Shown here: positions 1 through 14,900 of the stretch, in pieces
How positions within the stretch are numbered: the stretch's first letter is position 1
Layout of the letters: each line of letters starts with the position of its first letter
Origin: Xanthostigma xanthostigma
Taxonomy: Eukaryota; Arthropoda; Insecta; Raphidioptera; Raphidiidae
Direction: 5' to 3'
NCBI GenBank assembly: GCA_963575645.1
Contig: OY754464.1
Coordinates: forward strand, 5,828,001-5,892,000
DNA length: 64,000 bases
Notes under the pieces: model-generated
What the model saw: only the letters and a program-made list of their open reading frames with translations
The model's database searches: none
What the model was told of the DNA's origin: nothing
Translations under genes and position numbers: made by a program

Positions 1-660
1 TTCCGCCTGACCCTGTGCGTGCTTTTTGCTAATTTCTCGCTCAATTTAAATCAGATCGGTTTGAAACCAGTCTTAAACGAAAGAGGAGAACATTTTACAT
101 AGATTTCGTATAACAGAATTTGCCTAAACAGTTTTTTTATACAAATTTATATAGAAAAATAGCTGTATAAATGCAATGTTGTCTAATGCATGGCGCGACG
201 CGGTCGGTCGTCTTTGTTTGCCGTACATGGAAATTAGAAAATAACGTATGTCTTGTCTTAACATGAAAACGGCTGCATTTCTAATGTTTAATTCAATTTT
301 TTGACATTAGTATTTTGTGAAATGCAACGCCTTCTAAGTTAAGTATTGGAATAACTAATTATTATTAGAACATAATACTTTGACAGTTGCAAACGTCACT
401 TTTGACATTTCTTATCATTCCGACACCAAGGATAAGCGGATTGAAACCAAATTTTGGGAGGTTTAGGTTATGTATTACGGAATACGTTATCACGTAAAAC
501 TATCGTCCGTAAACCGACTTTACAGACAACCAATTTTTTTTCCCAATGTTAATTTCCCTATGTGCACCTTACGTGTTCACATACTGTATATGTAAGTATT
601 TTTTGTTACAGTATGTATAGATGTGCTATGCTGCATAAACGGATTTAGTAGGCTGCGCTA
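1..660. repeat. Dispersed repeat, second copy inverted near 45.8-46.6 kb
   Basis: Blocks at 1-25, about 467-536 and about 631-652 recur in the same order on the opposite strand at about 46560-46585, 46098-46172 and 45822-45843. A further block at about 428-458 recurs inverted near 44140-44175. The family is not identified. A mariner-MITE end lies inside this copy. Confidence 0.5.
533..586. mobile_element. Tc1/mariner-type MITE, right end only
   Basis: The sequence matches the right terminal inverted repeat of the full copies at 6307, 30970 and 47216 and ends CATACTG followed by TA. The left part is absent, so this is a truncated copy. Confidence 0.6.
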
Positions 661-858
661 AAACGTCGCATTTGTTCGTAAAGCCAACTGTCCTTCGCGA
701 AATTGACAAAAAGCGACTGAAGAAATTTTACTTAAAAAATTTAAAGGGTCTTAATAACAACCACAGGGAATGAAATATGATAATTGTACAAAATTCCACC
801 GTAATGCAAAATATTATTTTATTTCTTATAAAATTTTAATTCACCGTTAATACATTAC

Positions 859-1017
859 CTGAAAATGGGTTTCAGATTCATCATCACCTCTCTTAGCCGT
901 GGCTATATTATTAACGAACGGCTCATTTTTTACACGTTCTCCTTCCAATTTGTGTAAAAGATCATGCAAGTTTTTTAAGCACTCTTGCACCAGCAGAGCT
1001 GGATCATTTAATGGCAT
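859..1017 (-). CDS. First coding exon of an unidentified gene running off the left edge
   Basis: Reading the minus strand, an ATG at 1017 opens a 53-codon frame that ends exactly in phase 0 at a good donor (CAG/GTAATG, donor bases 858-857). The peptide begins MPLNDPALLVQECLKNLHDL and continues with a leucine-rich, probably helical stretch, then an acidic end (RGDDESETHFQ). No stop interrupts it and the start is preceded by A-rich sequence, so it looks like a genuine first coding exon. I do not recognise the family; a small helical adaptor or complex subunit is possible but unproven. The following exons must lie left of base 1, since 1-840 holds repeat sequence and no continuation that I can see. 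It is divergent from the CENP-E-like gene, about 1.9 kb away, with a MITE between them. Confidence 0.55.
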
Positions 1018-1505
1018 TTTGTTAGTTTTTCTACGAATCTAACGCACAATCACTATTTTTAGAATACAGTGTTCTTTCTAATATTATAACGTGAATCCAG
1101 GCTACGATTACAATTCCATATAAAATCTGAAACAAAATTATACTATTTATAATACGCGCCACGAATCTAAAAGGCTCGGAAGTTAGACGCGAATTAGGGC
1201 TTGCGCTTGTATAGTCTGTTCAAAAACTCAATACAAACTAAAATAACAATAACAACTTGACTGTACTTTAAAGCAGGAAAGAGACAAGTGACAAAGGCAA
1301 CGAGCGATCACGGCCAATTACCGACGAGCGCACGTTCCGTGCAGGTAGCTGGGAGGTGGTGGGAGTCTTAACGGCTCTAAAATGTGCCTTTGCGACGCTG
1401 TTTGTGGCTAACTTCCGAACCTTTTGTTAATAATAGAGTGGTCGACCAAAAACATATTCAAATCGCCATTCTAGACATAAATACTAGTTTACCGGTCGTA
1501 AAGTA
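1018..1505. other. Intergenic, upstream of the minus-strand gene
   Basis: This should hold the promoter of the minus-strand gene. The part around 1290-1400 is less AT-rich than its surroundings. I see no open frame and no repeat that I can name. Confidence 0.3.
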
Positions 1506-1890
1506 AAGGCTGGTTTTGCCGCTGGATTACTTGTTAGACTTGGCTGCTACGTTCCAAGCATGCTGTAAAGCGTGTTTTGAAGTTGACTTTGTAGATGGGC
1601 TGACAGTCCGAATGTTAACAGAAGTGAACGTTAATCGTCTCTGGGCAGAATACAAACTATGCCGCCATGTTTGTTTGTGGGCGTTTGCCCATGTCGCCCA
1701 CGTGACAAGATACTGTTTCCTAATTGGATTTTGTTCAAAACAAGCAAATAAATAAGTACGAATAAAACCCCGGTTCTAATTTTGAAATCCAGTTTGCGAT
1801 CACACACGCGTCATTTCCATCTTCGCTGCAAGCGCATCTCTCAGCAAAGATTCCAGCAGCAAAACCAGCCTCGTGTGCAGCAACCTTTAG
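1506..1890. mobile_element. MITE, 'GCACACGAGGCTGGTTTTGC' family, copy 1
   Basis: The left end GGCTGGTTTTGCCGCTGG and the right end CCAGCCTCGTGTGCAGC are the inverted termini shared with copies at 32862, 49303 and 51040. The interior motifs (TGACGTCATTTCCATC-like, CCGAATG..AAGTGAACG) are also shared. The short open frame here (1516-1755) is transposon sequence. Confidence 0.7.
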
Positions 1891-2962
1891 AGAATCTGCC
1901 AGCTAACATAATATATAAACCGACTGGTATTAGCTCGGGTTCCTGGGAGTGCTAATTTCCATAAAACATTTAAATGCGAACTAGTCCAATATGTGTAAAA
2001 AGCGCAGCTTTAATGTAAAGTAGTATCGCTTTAAGAAGTTAGTAGCAAGGTGGGGAATCTGTGTACCTACAAAGTACGAAGAGTGGGAAAAGCGATCAGT
2101 AACGCCTTGATTTGTAATTTCAGGTACAAGCATAGGCGCTGTACTGATAAATATGGAAATATCAAAAACTTACCAAGCTACATGCGTGCTCTAAACGTAA
2201 ATTAAACCCAATAATATTTTCAAACATTGGTTGTAATTTAAAATTTTTCTAACCTCTGAACACAACACTTCTAAAATGAATTAACAAATATTTAAGAGTC
2301 CGACGTGAGAAAATCCGTCTGCACATTAATTAAAGATATTATTCCTATTTAAAAATTCACATACGTTAAGAGCGTAATTTTAAATGTCCACATAAATTAA
2401 TAAATTAATATGTGTCAACTAAAATAACCTACAAATCATGGACGATTTGACGTTTTCACAGAGGATATGGAGGTACTTATTTACATAGATTTTAGCCATA
2501 TAATAATGAAAAATATACTCCACTTTGAACATGTCTCTGTTGAACATCAACGACGAGCTAACAAGAAAAAATGTAGGCACGTTTCCATCAATTTAAAAAT
2601 TACAGATTTTTATTAGAGTGCTCGCTTTTATCTCTGCGTAACCTATTTTATAATATTTGTAGGCACATTAAATTCATGGAACTTTTTTAACTGTTTTGAG
2701 CGTGTATATTATGCAATGTTCGTTAATTAAAATTTTACGTAAATGTAAACACGATCTATACTCTAACATTCCGACTATGGAGGGTCCATAGTTCTGAGCT
2801 TTATATCATTCTCCTTGCCTCTGTCAGACGACGCAACGTTTTCTGGACGCAACAGTAACACGCTTGCGCAACGTATGTTTAAATGTGACGGAACTCATCG
2901 CATGGGAATTTTTAAAAAAAAGTTATTTTAATTTTTAAATAAACAGAAATTTTAAATACACA
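1891..2962. other. Intergenic, includes the CENP-E upstream region
   Basis: This is AT-rich and has no recognisable gene or named repeat. The less AT-rich block at about 2770-2910 directly before the CENP-E start is the likely core promoter and 5' UTR. I cannot place a transcription start. Confidence 0.35.
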
Positions 2963-5900
2963 ATGAATAATATACAAGTGGCGATTAAGGTCAAGCCAAT
3001 ACTAGATAATCAGCCATCATATTGGAAAGTCAAAGAAAATTCACTATTTAATGTTAACGGAGGAGAGCCTTTTTTCTTTGGTATGTATGTTTTAACTTGT
3101 TGATATTTATTAAACTTTAAAAAACGTTTTCAAATGCATTTGCTGTATATTTCAGAACATAGCACGTATTCTTGTTTCATTTTATTTGCATAATATATTA
3201 TTTAGTAAGTCAGTTCGTAAAAGTTTTGTGTATACAGGCTGTTTGGAAATTAGACCGGCTTTTGACAGCTAATTTCTATATAGTCCAGAACAAGCGGGAA
3301 CAGATTTTCTTGCTCTCGCTCGTTGATAATCGAGTTGATATCGGTATATTAAAGGAAAATCGGACTGGAGCTAGACTATATCCCATTTCTGCTAAAAAGG
3401 CCTGAGTAATAACCAAAAAAAAGCCCAACAGCAACGCGAGCTATATAGGCTTTTGACAATATTGTATAAATAAAACCTTAGCTTTCTAATTGCAATACTT
3501 CCTCCGAACTAACACGGTTTTGTAATGCAACATTAATTTACAGAAGTGTTCCGTCGGGATTCAAACCCGAAACTTCCACTTACACAGTGGCTGAGTTATC
3601 ATTTATACTAATAATTATAAAGAGGTCAAATTTGGATGTAACTACTCATCCGATTTCAGCATTTTTTTCACCAATATTTAGAACGGACCTTCAGGATGGA
3701 CATGGGCTATATATTATCGCGTTAAAATAAAAGCGGTTTGCGTGGAAACTAGGGTTTGCAGTACCGGTACTGAAATCGAATTTGTATTTCCCGGTACTGG
3801 AGGAGATCTAGTACCGAGAAATTTGATACTTTCGGTACTAGAGAAAAAATGTGTTAAATGCTTTTTGTACGTGAAATAAAATGTTGGAAATAGTCTCGAA
3901 GAAGTTTAATCACAATACAAATCACTGATTATTAATTAATTCAATAAACTTTAAATATAACAATTAGTCTCAATAATAATCTTTGAGACTCAACAAATTA
4001 AGTATTATCTTAACTCAACTTTAACAAAAAAAATCATTCTTGTCATGAAAAAGGAACCTTAAATTTAAATTTAATAAATTGTACCTATTCAGACTGGTTT
4101 TGAAAAACTAACTGGAAACGATTACAGCATTTATAGCTTGAAAAAATAGTTTAAACATTTAAATTAGTATATTCCCGGGAAATGGGTTTCTTTTCCCGGT
4201 ATTGAAGGCGATGAAATTTTCCGGGAATTCCCGGGAAATTCAGTACTGGTAATTCCCGGGAGCACGAGTCGACGAAAAAACGGTGACACTACAAATTCGA
4301 GCGAAACCGAACTAGATCACCAGCTTACTCCACATTTATGTTCCAAGCAGCCAGCAAACGATAACGAAACCGGCACCCGCATGCGCAGTAGCTAAAACGA
4401 AACTGTATCGGTTTTGGAACACGTTTTAGCTACCGTTTGCTGGCTGCATGGAACATACTTCACAGTGCCATGTCAAAATAATCAATTTATCCGTATTTAA
4501 AGTATATTGTAACTGTTTTTTCATATCATTCGAGAGCTGATTTTTACATAAGATATCATTGAAAATAAATTTTTCTAATATTGCATTGTAACGTTATGTT
4601 AGACAAGTGTTTTCTACCAACAATAATAACAAGCTATTTGTAATTATTTTAGCGAGGGACTTACTATTTCTTATATTGTAAAAAATATTATGAGTACGTT
4701 TTCTTTTCATAGTCTTAGCCTTGGCTGGTCTACCTAACTAAATTCTTTAAAAAGCATTCTACCAGACTGGGAATAATACTATTAGGGGATGCACAAAAGA
4801 TCTTCTAGGTCGCAGTGTTTGTGAGATATACAAATGTCTTATCACCCCAAATAAATCTAATCTAATCTAACTAAATTCTTTGACTTCACGGTAGATTTTT
4901 TTCTTTGTGCCAAACAATCGATGCAGTTATAGTGCCTTCGAATGAATAGTATAGTATATTTATTATCTTAGAAGCTGTACATATTTTACAGATAAGAATT
5001 GTCAGTATAATAAAATAGAAAATACAAGAAAGATTTACAATTGTATTAATTAATATAGTTACACAAAATCGTTCACACTGTAAAAACATTTGGAAATTAA
5101 AAATTCTTTCAAATTTGTGCAGAAAATTTTAAAATTACTTTCTTGTCTTAACATTACTGCTTTTCTAAGTTAATGTGGCATTGCAAAAGCGTGCTCGTTT
5201 GGAGGCAATAGTGCCTCCTAATGAAAGCGCAAACGGTAATACGCGTGTATTTTTATGGATGGTTCACCTTTCAGATCATGTTTTTTGTGGCGAAACAACA
5301 AATGAAGAATTATACGATCAGCTCATTCATCCTATCGTACAGTCCGCCATCAATGGCATAAATGGATCCGTTTTTGCCTATGGGCAAACGGCATCTGGCA
5401 AAACACATACTATGAGTGGCGAACGAAATCTGCCTGGAATAATACAAATAGCCTTTAAGAATTTATTTGAGCTGATAAAACATTCTTCACATCGATGCTT
5501 TCTTTTAAGGTAATATTTTGCCAGAATAAAAACAATGCTACGTTGATGCCGAGGCCCTTCTGCATTTTTTGTTAGTGTTCCGTGCAAAACGGAACCACTC
5601 CGGTCTCCGTCCATCAGTCTCATCTGAAACTATTAGATGTAAAAATTTGAAATTTGGCACAGAAATACTGTAGAGTCTAATTAATCCGGCACAATTTAAA
5701 GCTAGGGGATATCGGATTATTGGATTGTATAGAAAAATTCATAATATGTAAATAAAATAAATTTCATAAAAAGATAACAGTAGGTAGGCGTGAGTGAAGA
5801 TGCCGGATTATTGGACGTACCGGACTAGTGAGATTCTACTGTAGATGCGATGGCCCGAATACAGACGTGAAATATAAAAACTTGAATTTTGATTCCGATG

Positions 5901-8900
5901 GTTAATTAGAAAATGGAAAAACAAATTTTTGTTCAAGGGCATCGTGTAGGGTGTCAAATGAAAGCTTATTGAAGCACAAATTGAACAATATATATGATAT
6001 ATATTTTTTAAAAATATTTTTTGGGAAAAACGTTTGAAAATTTGTGTCTCCCATCCTTATTATTAAAAGGATCACTCAGAAAAATTAAAAAAAATCACGA
6101 TCATTAAGAATTAGGTGTAGATTGAACGGAAATGATCAGGATTGAAAAATTAGCAATCAGTTATGACTTATGAACAACGTTTTTGACAAATTAATGAATA
6201 AATGTCAAACTGGTATATTGTAATATCGAATAATATGTACAAGCTGAGTTGACTCATGTGTCTAAAACCGCATAATGGTGCCAAACATCATACTTAAAAA
6301 TATATACAGTATGTAAATACGTAAGGTGCTCATAGGGAAATTAACATTGGGAAAAAATGACTGGATCAGAGTGAGCCTTGAAATCTTGTTTTTCAATTTG
6401 ACAGATACCTAATATTCTTTTGCAAAATGAATGTGTATAAGTACTACCAAAGAAAATTTTCAAATGATTACAACATAACCGGACTTTTTTTATCAATGGG
6501 ACATTAAATTCACAAAAATACTTAAATATGGTGCGAGATCAAATATCTCCGCCTATTCGTGTTGAACCTAAAGACATTGGGTCACTGATTTACCAATACC
6601 AGTCCGACAATTTTTGAATGAAATGTTTCCAAACAGATGGAGTTGTTTTTTTGTTTTATTTTTGTACAAAAAAATTAAAATAATGATTTATAAGAGCTTT
6701 TTATTATTAACAAAGCCAAGTAAAATAAAAATAAATCAAAATAAAATAGAAATCCTCAAGATTACCACGATAATTCAATAGAAACAACAATTAATGCAGT
6801 CATGGCTAACTCTGATCAAAGTATTTTTTCCCAATGCTAATTTCCCTATGTGCACCTTACGCGTTTACATACTGTATATACCTATGTATTTATAGAGCGT
6901 CGTATATGGAAATTTACAATGAGAAAGTTATAGATCTTTTAAATCCAGCAAAAGATGTCAAGATACACGAAGATTTTACGGGACTTGTTTCGCCGTCAGT
7001 CACAGAAGACGTTGTCGACACTGTCGACCACCTGTGCAAAGTCTTACGGTCCGGCGAACGAAACAGAAGAGTCGGAGTAACGAACATGAACGAAAGGAGC
7101 AGCCGATCGCACACGATATTTCGAGTGGTGGGTTTTTGTTCAGGGAATCATATATATTAATACGCTAAGGTTAAAGATGTTTGCCTCCCTTTTTAGAAAA
7201 AACCTCACAATTTCTCCACATAAATTATATATCACTTTACAGATAATTGCTTGCTCTACTGACATCGACAACTAACAAATTTATTATTGCTTTTGTTTTT
7301 GTAAATTATAATTAAAATACAGCAACGTTGAACAACGTCTGCCATCTGACGGCTTTAATTTTGAAACAACGTCAACACTTCGATCTGTCATCTGACCTTC
7401 ATATTGTAATACAACAGACACAATACTGCATACTGGCATCTGACGGCTTTAATTTTGAAACAGCGAGCAACGCTGAACAACGTCACAGCAATGCTGCATG
7501 ATGCCATCGGACGGCTTAGCTCAACGCTTTTGTTACTTGCGCCTCTATATGACAATTTTAGTAAAATATTTCTTCGATCTGTCATCTGAGCTTCATATTG
7601 TAATACAACAAAAAGAAGAACTTTATAAGCAGTGTGCAAAATTAGAAACGAATTGAATACCTGCAATCATATTTAAAAAATAATTTTGTAAAGTGATAAT
7701 TATACTTATTTAGTGTGAATAATTCGTACAGGTCACTCTAGTTTAACATTCTTTTTTGAAGTGAAACATTTTTTGGCACGGTAGGGCAATTGATTAATGA
7801 GATTGAAAATATAACGAACGTGTCGAAAACAGGCTGTTGAACATTAACTAAGGTGGCGGCGAGATAGAACGGTTGCCACGTAACATGAAGGTCGCAGGTT
7901 CGATCCCGGCGGTCGGTGCCATCGTTATTATTTTTTTTACAACTTTTTTTCTTATTTGCCGAATGTGTGTACTGTTTGGTTACAAAATAAAAAGGTTCAG
8001 AAGTGAAAATCAATTAATACATATCTAAAACTTGTTATTAAGAGAATGAGAAAACAATTTTTATACTTGAAGTGTTGTGCGTAATTCTGATGATGTAATT
8101 TTAAATCACTTTTAGATCGTTGAATCGAGAGAATCTTCGGACAATTCAGAAGATATTATACAAATAGCACATTTGAATTTTATAGATCTTGCAGGATCGG
8201 AGCGGGCAGATCAAACAGGTATTGTATAAAAAGTAAATGATTAAATTACGTGATTACCACAATTTATCAAATAAAGAATCAGTAAATATTGGTTTGTCTT
8301 GACAAAAACAAGAGGTCGATTTGTTATTTAAATTTGAAAATAGCAATTTTTCGACATGTCACAAAAACTCTGCCAGACTAAAATTTAAACGGGTCTCCCG
8401 GTGTTGAATTTTCTAGAAAATGAATATTAATGTGTGGTTTAGTGATGTAATGAATATTCGCATCTTTTTTCACAGTCAAATTTGCAAAATTCATGAGAAT
8501 ATTATTATCAGAAAAAAAATCATTTTTTTTTTAATGTGAAAATAATTTTAAATACGACAAAAAATATTAATTTTTAGCATTTTAATTGGAAAAGTTTTTT
8601 CTTACTCCTTTTTTAAAACAATAGCTTAAGTTTTTTCGCTAAGGTAACCTTACAGGCATATATTCTATCAGTCTTTACTTTAACGTTAGGTAATAAAAAT
8701 AATTAATAAATAAAGATATTAATAATCAACCTAGTACTCAGAAGCACTACAAATGTGTGCGTGTGAATTGCGCGGCCAATCAGCTGTCAAATTTTAACCT
8801 TGGACAAATGGCGCCAAATTTGAAAACCAAATAATCGAATATTCGCAGGCGAGAATATCGGCTACAGACGTTTGCTAAAAATTGGCATTCGTTACATCAC

Positions 8901-11900
8901 TAATGTGTTTACTTAAATTTTATTTTTTAATGGTTTACAGGCACAACTGGAGTACGGTTTAAGGAAGGTTCTTATATAAATAAATCACTGTCAACGCTTA
9001 GTCTAGTTATTAAAAACTTAAGTGAACAAAATCAGTTCATCAATTATCGTGATAGTAAGTTAACTCGAATTCTACAAAGTTCACTCGGTGGAAACTCAAA
9101 GACTGTAATGATTTGTACGATCACGCCATCTGTTGTAGAGGAAACCAACTCCACATTAGCGTTAGTGTTTTGTTTTGTTTTTTTTTCTATCTATGTTTGT
9201 TAGGAATCGAGCCATACAGATTCTTATAAAGCTGAAAATTTGCAGAATAATAGGAGATAGTATAAGTAAGTAGGGAAAAAATTGCCAGAAGGCTAGGCGG
9301 AAGATAAAGAGGCGCCAGAAGGCGCTAATTTTGCGAAAAATCAGTGCACTTCTGACAATTTCTATACTTATTCTGTAATTTAAAACTAGATTATATATTA
9401 TATATATATTATACATTATATAGTTATAAGGGCATACTGAAAATTCAAACATGATATAATAATTACATTCGACAAATATTCAAAATTATTAATGACATTT
9501 TGATAGAAATAAAATTAATCGTCATATATTTTCATTAATAAAATTACGTTGTTATAACAACGTATTTTTATTAATTAATCTAATTTTATTTCTATCAAAA
9601 TGACAATAATTTTGAATATTTGTCGAATGTAATTAATTATTATATCATGTTTGAATTTTCAGTATGCCCTTATATAACTATATAATAATATAATATAATA
9701 ACTATATAATATATAATCTAGTTTTAAATTACAGAATAAGTATAGAAATTTCCAGAAGTGCACTGATTTTTCGCAACATTAGCGCCTTCTGGCGTCTCTT
9801 TATCTTCCGCCTAGCCTTCTGGCAATTTTTTCCCTACTTACTTATACTATCTCCTATTATTCTGCAAATTTTCAACTCTGCACCGAGTCACCCATTTTCT
9901 CAGTAGCCAGCTCTTGGTCCATTACCATTCCAACGCCACAAGTGTACTACATTTTTTCTGTAAAATAAGAGGAGAAAAATGTTATCTGTTATAGCTCTGT
10001 TCCGACCTCTCTGCGAACGGTAACAGAATCATCACAGTCATGCGCAGTAAACGTGCTACAAAACCTATACAGTTTCGTTTTAGTTACTGCGCATGTCTGT
10101 AACAATTCTGTGAATTTACGTGAGATTTTGGTTGACCCCTCCCACCCTTTTAATGAGATTTGTTGAAATTTTGACCCTCCCCTAACATTTTGAGCTCACA
10201 TAATGAATAAACGTCTCCGTTAATTTAATTTTGAATATTTTTATAGATTTGCTTCGCGAGCTAAATTTGTCAAAACTAATCCACACGTTAACGAGGTGCA
10301 TTCAAATGTTTCACTCTTAAAGAAGTATGCTAAGCAAGTCGCAAAGTTAAAAGAAGAACAGCAGAAAGCAACTTTAGTAAATCAACGATTAGTAGAACGA
10401 ATCGCCGTTTTAGAAAAAAATTTATTGACGTCGCATACTGTGTGTGATAAAAAAAATAATAAACGTAGATACACATGGAACGGTCCGACTTTACCGACAT
10501 GTTCTAATGTTCCGGATGCTGACTGTGATCCAGACTTATCAGTCGATTTGAGAAATACAGGTAATGTGCATATTTTTTCACGGGTACACGCTATAATCAG
10601 GTCCGTCTTATCATTTCTGTCAGTCCTAGCTCAGCATATGGAATTAGTCGACTGTCGGCGTTTTTTTATTTGTTACCCGATTTGTAAAACCTCGAACACG
10701 ACTGTGTTAAGCGCGTGCCTCTAATTTTACTACACGACTCAGTGGAGGCGCGTGAACAGTTTAAATGGGTGTTCGGCAGGATCAATCCGAGGTCCCTCCT
10801 ACCTCAGACTAGGAATGCTGGGAGATTGTAACTAAATTATGAATCATATCCATATTTACGATGTTTTGATTTTAACTTTTTTCAAACATTGTTGACAACA
10901 ATCTATAATATACACTAGTGACTACTGCCATAAGCCGTGTGTCGTTTGTGTATGTACTAGTGATGTGCCGGATATCCAAGGAAGAAGAAAGATCCGTATC
11001 CGTTAGTTTTTGGCGGATCTTTTACCTTATTAATGAAATTTTATATATATATATAGGTGATTAGGTAATAATGAAAACCTGTTAAATTCCATTCAGATTA
11101 TTTTTTATTTTTTAAAATAGTATTTGGCACCTTTATATTGCAAATATTTATCGTACCAATAGTACATAACTTAAAGGTAAAAAAAACTATTTTTATAATG
11201 AGATATTGCACATCGATCTTTGGAAAGAGACAATCTGTTATGAGAGTTAACTCTTAAAGAGGTCAATAACTTTTTCCCATAACAGATATAGTCTCTTTAC
11301 AAAGGTCGATGTGCAATATTTACCGCCGCGTACTCTAAGAAAGTTAATATCCGTATCTGCGAATATACATTTTTAACGATCCGGCACATCACTAGTATGT
11401 ACTGTGGATCCAAAGCCGTCGAAGTTATTGACTGAATGAGATAGAATCAGTGAAAACTTCTAACGTATGACAGCGATAGATGCTTAATTTGTGCTAAATG
11501 CAGCACAGAGCCGATCTAAATAACACGCTATAACTCGTGGGTCAGGTGTTGCACAGTGTACGCCGTCGGTATCTGAATCCAAACACGGTTCACTCAACGG
11601 GAAGAATATTTTTTAATATATTTTTTGTATTTTCTAGTTCCACATTTTTTGTTTACCGGTTAGATATACTTTTTATAGTGTTTGGCGCTGTGACCGGTGT
11701 TATCTTTATTGTTATCTTTTTTTTTTTGTAGACGTGTCGTTTTTTGAAACTCCTCTTGAAGATTTTGAATTAGAATTAATCAGAGCAGAAAAATTAAGAC
11801 TTGCGGAAGAAGACATTGAAACAAGTGAACAGAAGCCCTCTTCTGGTATTGAAACAATAAATGAAGAACAAACGCCCTCTTTAGATATCGAAATGACAAA

Positions 11901-14900
11901 TGAAGAACAAACGCCCTCTTTGGATGTCGAAATGACAAATGACAAACAGTTGTCCTCTTCCATCACCGAAATGACAAATGAAATACCGATATCCTCTCCC
12001 GATATCAGTAAATCACCAGATTATGCGTAAGTTTGAAGAAGTATTATTTAAAATGTTTATCGAAAAACAGATTTACAATTTTATGTTTTATTTTTCAGAC
12101 CTTCACAAACTGAAACGATTGAAAGTCTGCAGGAGCAACTCAAATTTTGTCAAGAGGAATATGATTCTTTAGTTATTTATCATAAGGTAATAATTTGTTA
12201 TGAACTTGTGGTTTAATATAATAATCGTTCGCGGATAATCGCATTACTTAAAAATGCTTACTGAATATTGAAATTAAAAAAAAAAAAAACAATTGTGTGG
12301 TTTTAAGAAACCATGACGCAGGTGAAACTTTTATTGGATTGTAGGCGTTGGATTCTAGACACTTATCCATCACGATTAATTATAAACAACAATATTCACA
12401 TGAATACACGAATAAAAACATGTAAACACTGTACAGCACTTGCCCGCATGACAGACTGACTATGTGTTATACATACTACACGGTCAGCTGATGCTAACCA
12501 TGGGCGCCGCCATATTGGCCTTGGCTGCTCTACCGAGCGCCTTTCACTTTACCCCTACTCCGCGGCCGCCTGTAATGCGACATGCAACAGACGGCCAGAA
12601 AAATTCAGGGCGATAGAATAAAAGTTTCACTTTAAAAATTAAGAGATGAATTAAAGAGATTAATTTTCTTATTGCATATCAACGATACATTTAAATAGCG
12701 AAATTCGTGTATGTATTAGCAAAAACATAATTTTCTTAGAAGAGTTCTGTAACGCAAGTTTTTAACTAATAATAAATTTTACAGAATGAATGCGAAATAG
12801 TTTGCTCGGGAAAAATCGCAGAATTTGGCGCTGAAATTTGCAGACTCCAGCGTGAAAAGGTAATATTTATTTATCTATAGATCCTGCGCAGAAAGGCGGA
12901 TCTTACTAGAACTGAACTCCCAACGTATATCGGCGCAGCACACTTCAACTCGGCCCATATACGCTCTATCTCGCACTTCAACCTACCCGTAGTGTCTCTC
13001 TCGCACTCACGTATAATAGATAGTTTTGTAACCATAGACATTTAGACCCGAGTAAACGATTTAGTTTAATGATTTTTTTATTTTATTAAATACTAAATTT
13101 TCAAAATGCCTCAAAGACTTTTTTGCAAATAAAATTTCGCAAAGTAAAAAAACTCACGGCTTGGCTGGGCCCCACTACCCTTCACCCAGGTCTTTGATTT
13201 TGTGTTTAGACTAGTGATGTGCCGAATATCCGTATCCGCGGATATCCAAGGGAGAAGAAAAATCCATATCCGTTAGTTTTTGGCGGATCTTTTACCTTAT
13301 TAATTTTCAATTCACAGATGAAATTTTATATATATAGGTGATTACGTAATAATGAAAAACTGTTAAATTCCATTCAGATTATTTTTTAAAATTTGGCACC
13401 TTTATATTGCAAACATTTATCGTAGTGAGTACCATACCAATAGTACATAACTCAAAGGTACTAAAAAATTATCTTTATAATGAGATATTGCACATCGATC
13501 TTTGGAAAGAGACAATCTGTTATGAGAGTTAACTCTTAAAGAGGTCAATAACTTTTTCCCATAACAGATAGTCTCTTTCCAAAGGTCGATGTGCAATATT
13601 TACCACCGCGTACTCTAAGAAAGTTAAGATCCGTATCCGCGGATCTTGAAACCAAATATCCTTATTCAGATCCTTATCCGCAGATATACATTTTTAACGA
13701 TCCGGCACATCACTAGTTTAGACATTACAAAAGAAGTGTGTTACACAAATTTTCACGTTGTCTTAAATACTTTAAATCTACCTTCTAATGTTTGATAGTT
13801 CTTAAAGTATAGTAGTATCATAGATAAACGTATTATACTTAGGAAGATTCGTAACCTAGTTAACCAAAATGAGACCACTTTTATATAGTAAACCTCTTAC
13901 GTTTCATACCCCTGGCCCACAAACTGAATGTTGTTTTGTGCTTCCACCTACATTATGGTTAAACTAAAAGTTCAGATAATCTTAAAGCTACCTCTATACT
14001 GATCCTAATTACGCGCTCAATGGTTTATAAATTGTTAAAAACCATCAATGTTTTTTTTTTATTGTTGACGTAGGTATGTGATAATTTTAGTTTTCCGTGA
14101 CGACAGTTCCGTTTGTTTCAAATCATAGAAACGCCGCGTAAACAACGGCACAAATAAATTTCTAAAATAAATAAAAAAACCAAATGTAATTCAAATTTTA
14201 TTTTGAATAGTCGTGGTAACGTTTTTTTAGTCTGTTTCACATTTTAATCAAAATCATGAATACGAATTCATTTTAATTAATAATTTAAGACAATTTATTA
14301 TTCATCAAGGATCATTTCAACTTTACAAATAGGTACCGACATATTTTGTCAATAGAAATAAAATAAAATTTCTACTAACGTGTGCAGTGACGTGTATAAT
14401 GGCTAGTAATAAACATTTTGATATTTGAATCTTTGATTAACGTCTGATTAGTACTCTTCAATAAATAAATTATCGACCAATTTTTCAGACAATTATATTG
14501 ACAAAAATATATAATTATAATTCAATAAATTTATTGAATTATAATTATATATTTTTGTCAATATAGGTAATTGTCTGAAAAATTGGTCGATAATTTATTA
14601 TAATTTATTATTATTATTATTTATTATAATTATAATTTATTATTATTTATATAATAAAATTGTCAGAAAAATTGATCCCAATTACTCGCTCAATGGTTTA
14701 TAAATTGTTAAAAACCATCAATTTTATTTTTTTTTTGACGTTATGTGATAAATGATAATTTACAGTTTTCCGTGACGACAGTTCCCAGTTTGTTTCAAAC
14801 CATAGAAACGCCACGTAAACAACGGCACTTAAATTTCTAAATAAATGTAAAAAACCAAATATAATTCAAAATTTTTGAATTTTCAAATTTGATTTTGAAT

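Noticed and set aside
9161-9166. Alternative donor at 9165 for CENP-E exon 5
   Set aside because: It would break the frame into exon 6; the donor at 9161 gives STLAFASRAKF, which aligns without gaps to kinesin-7.
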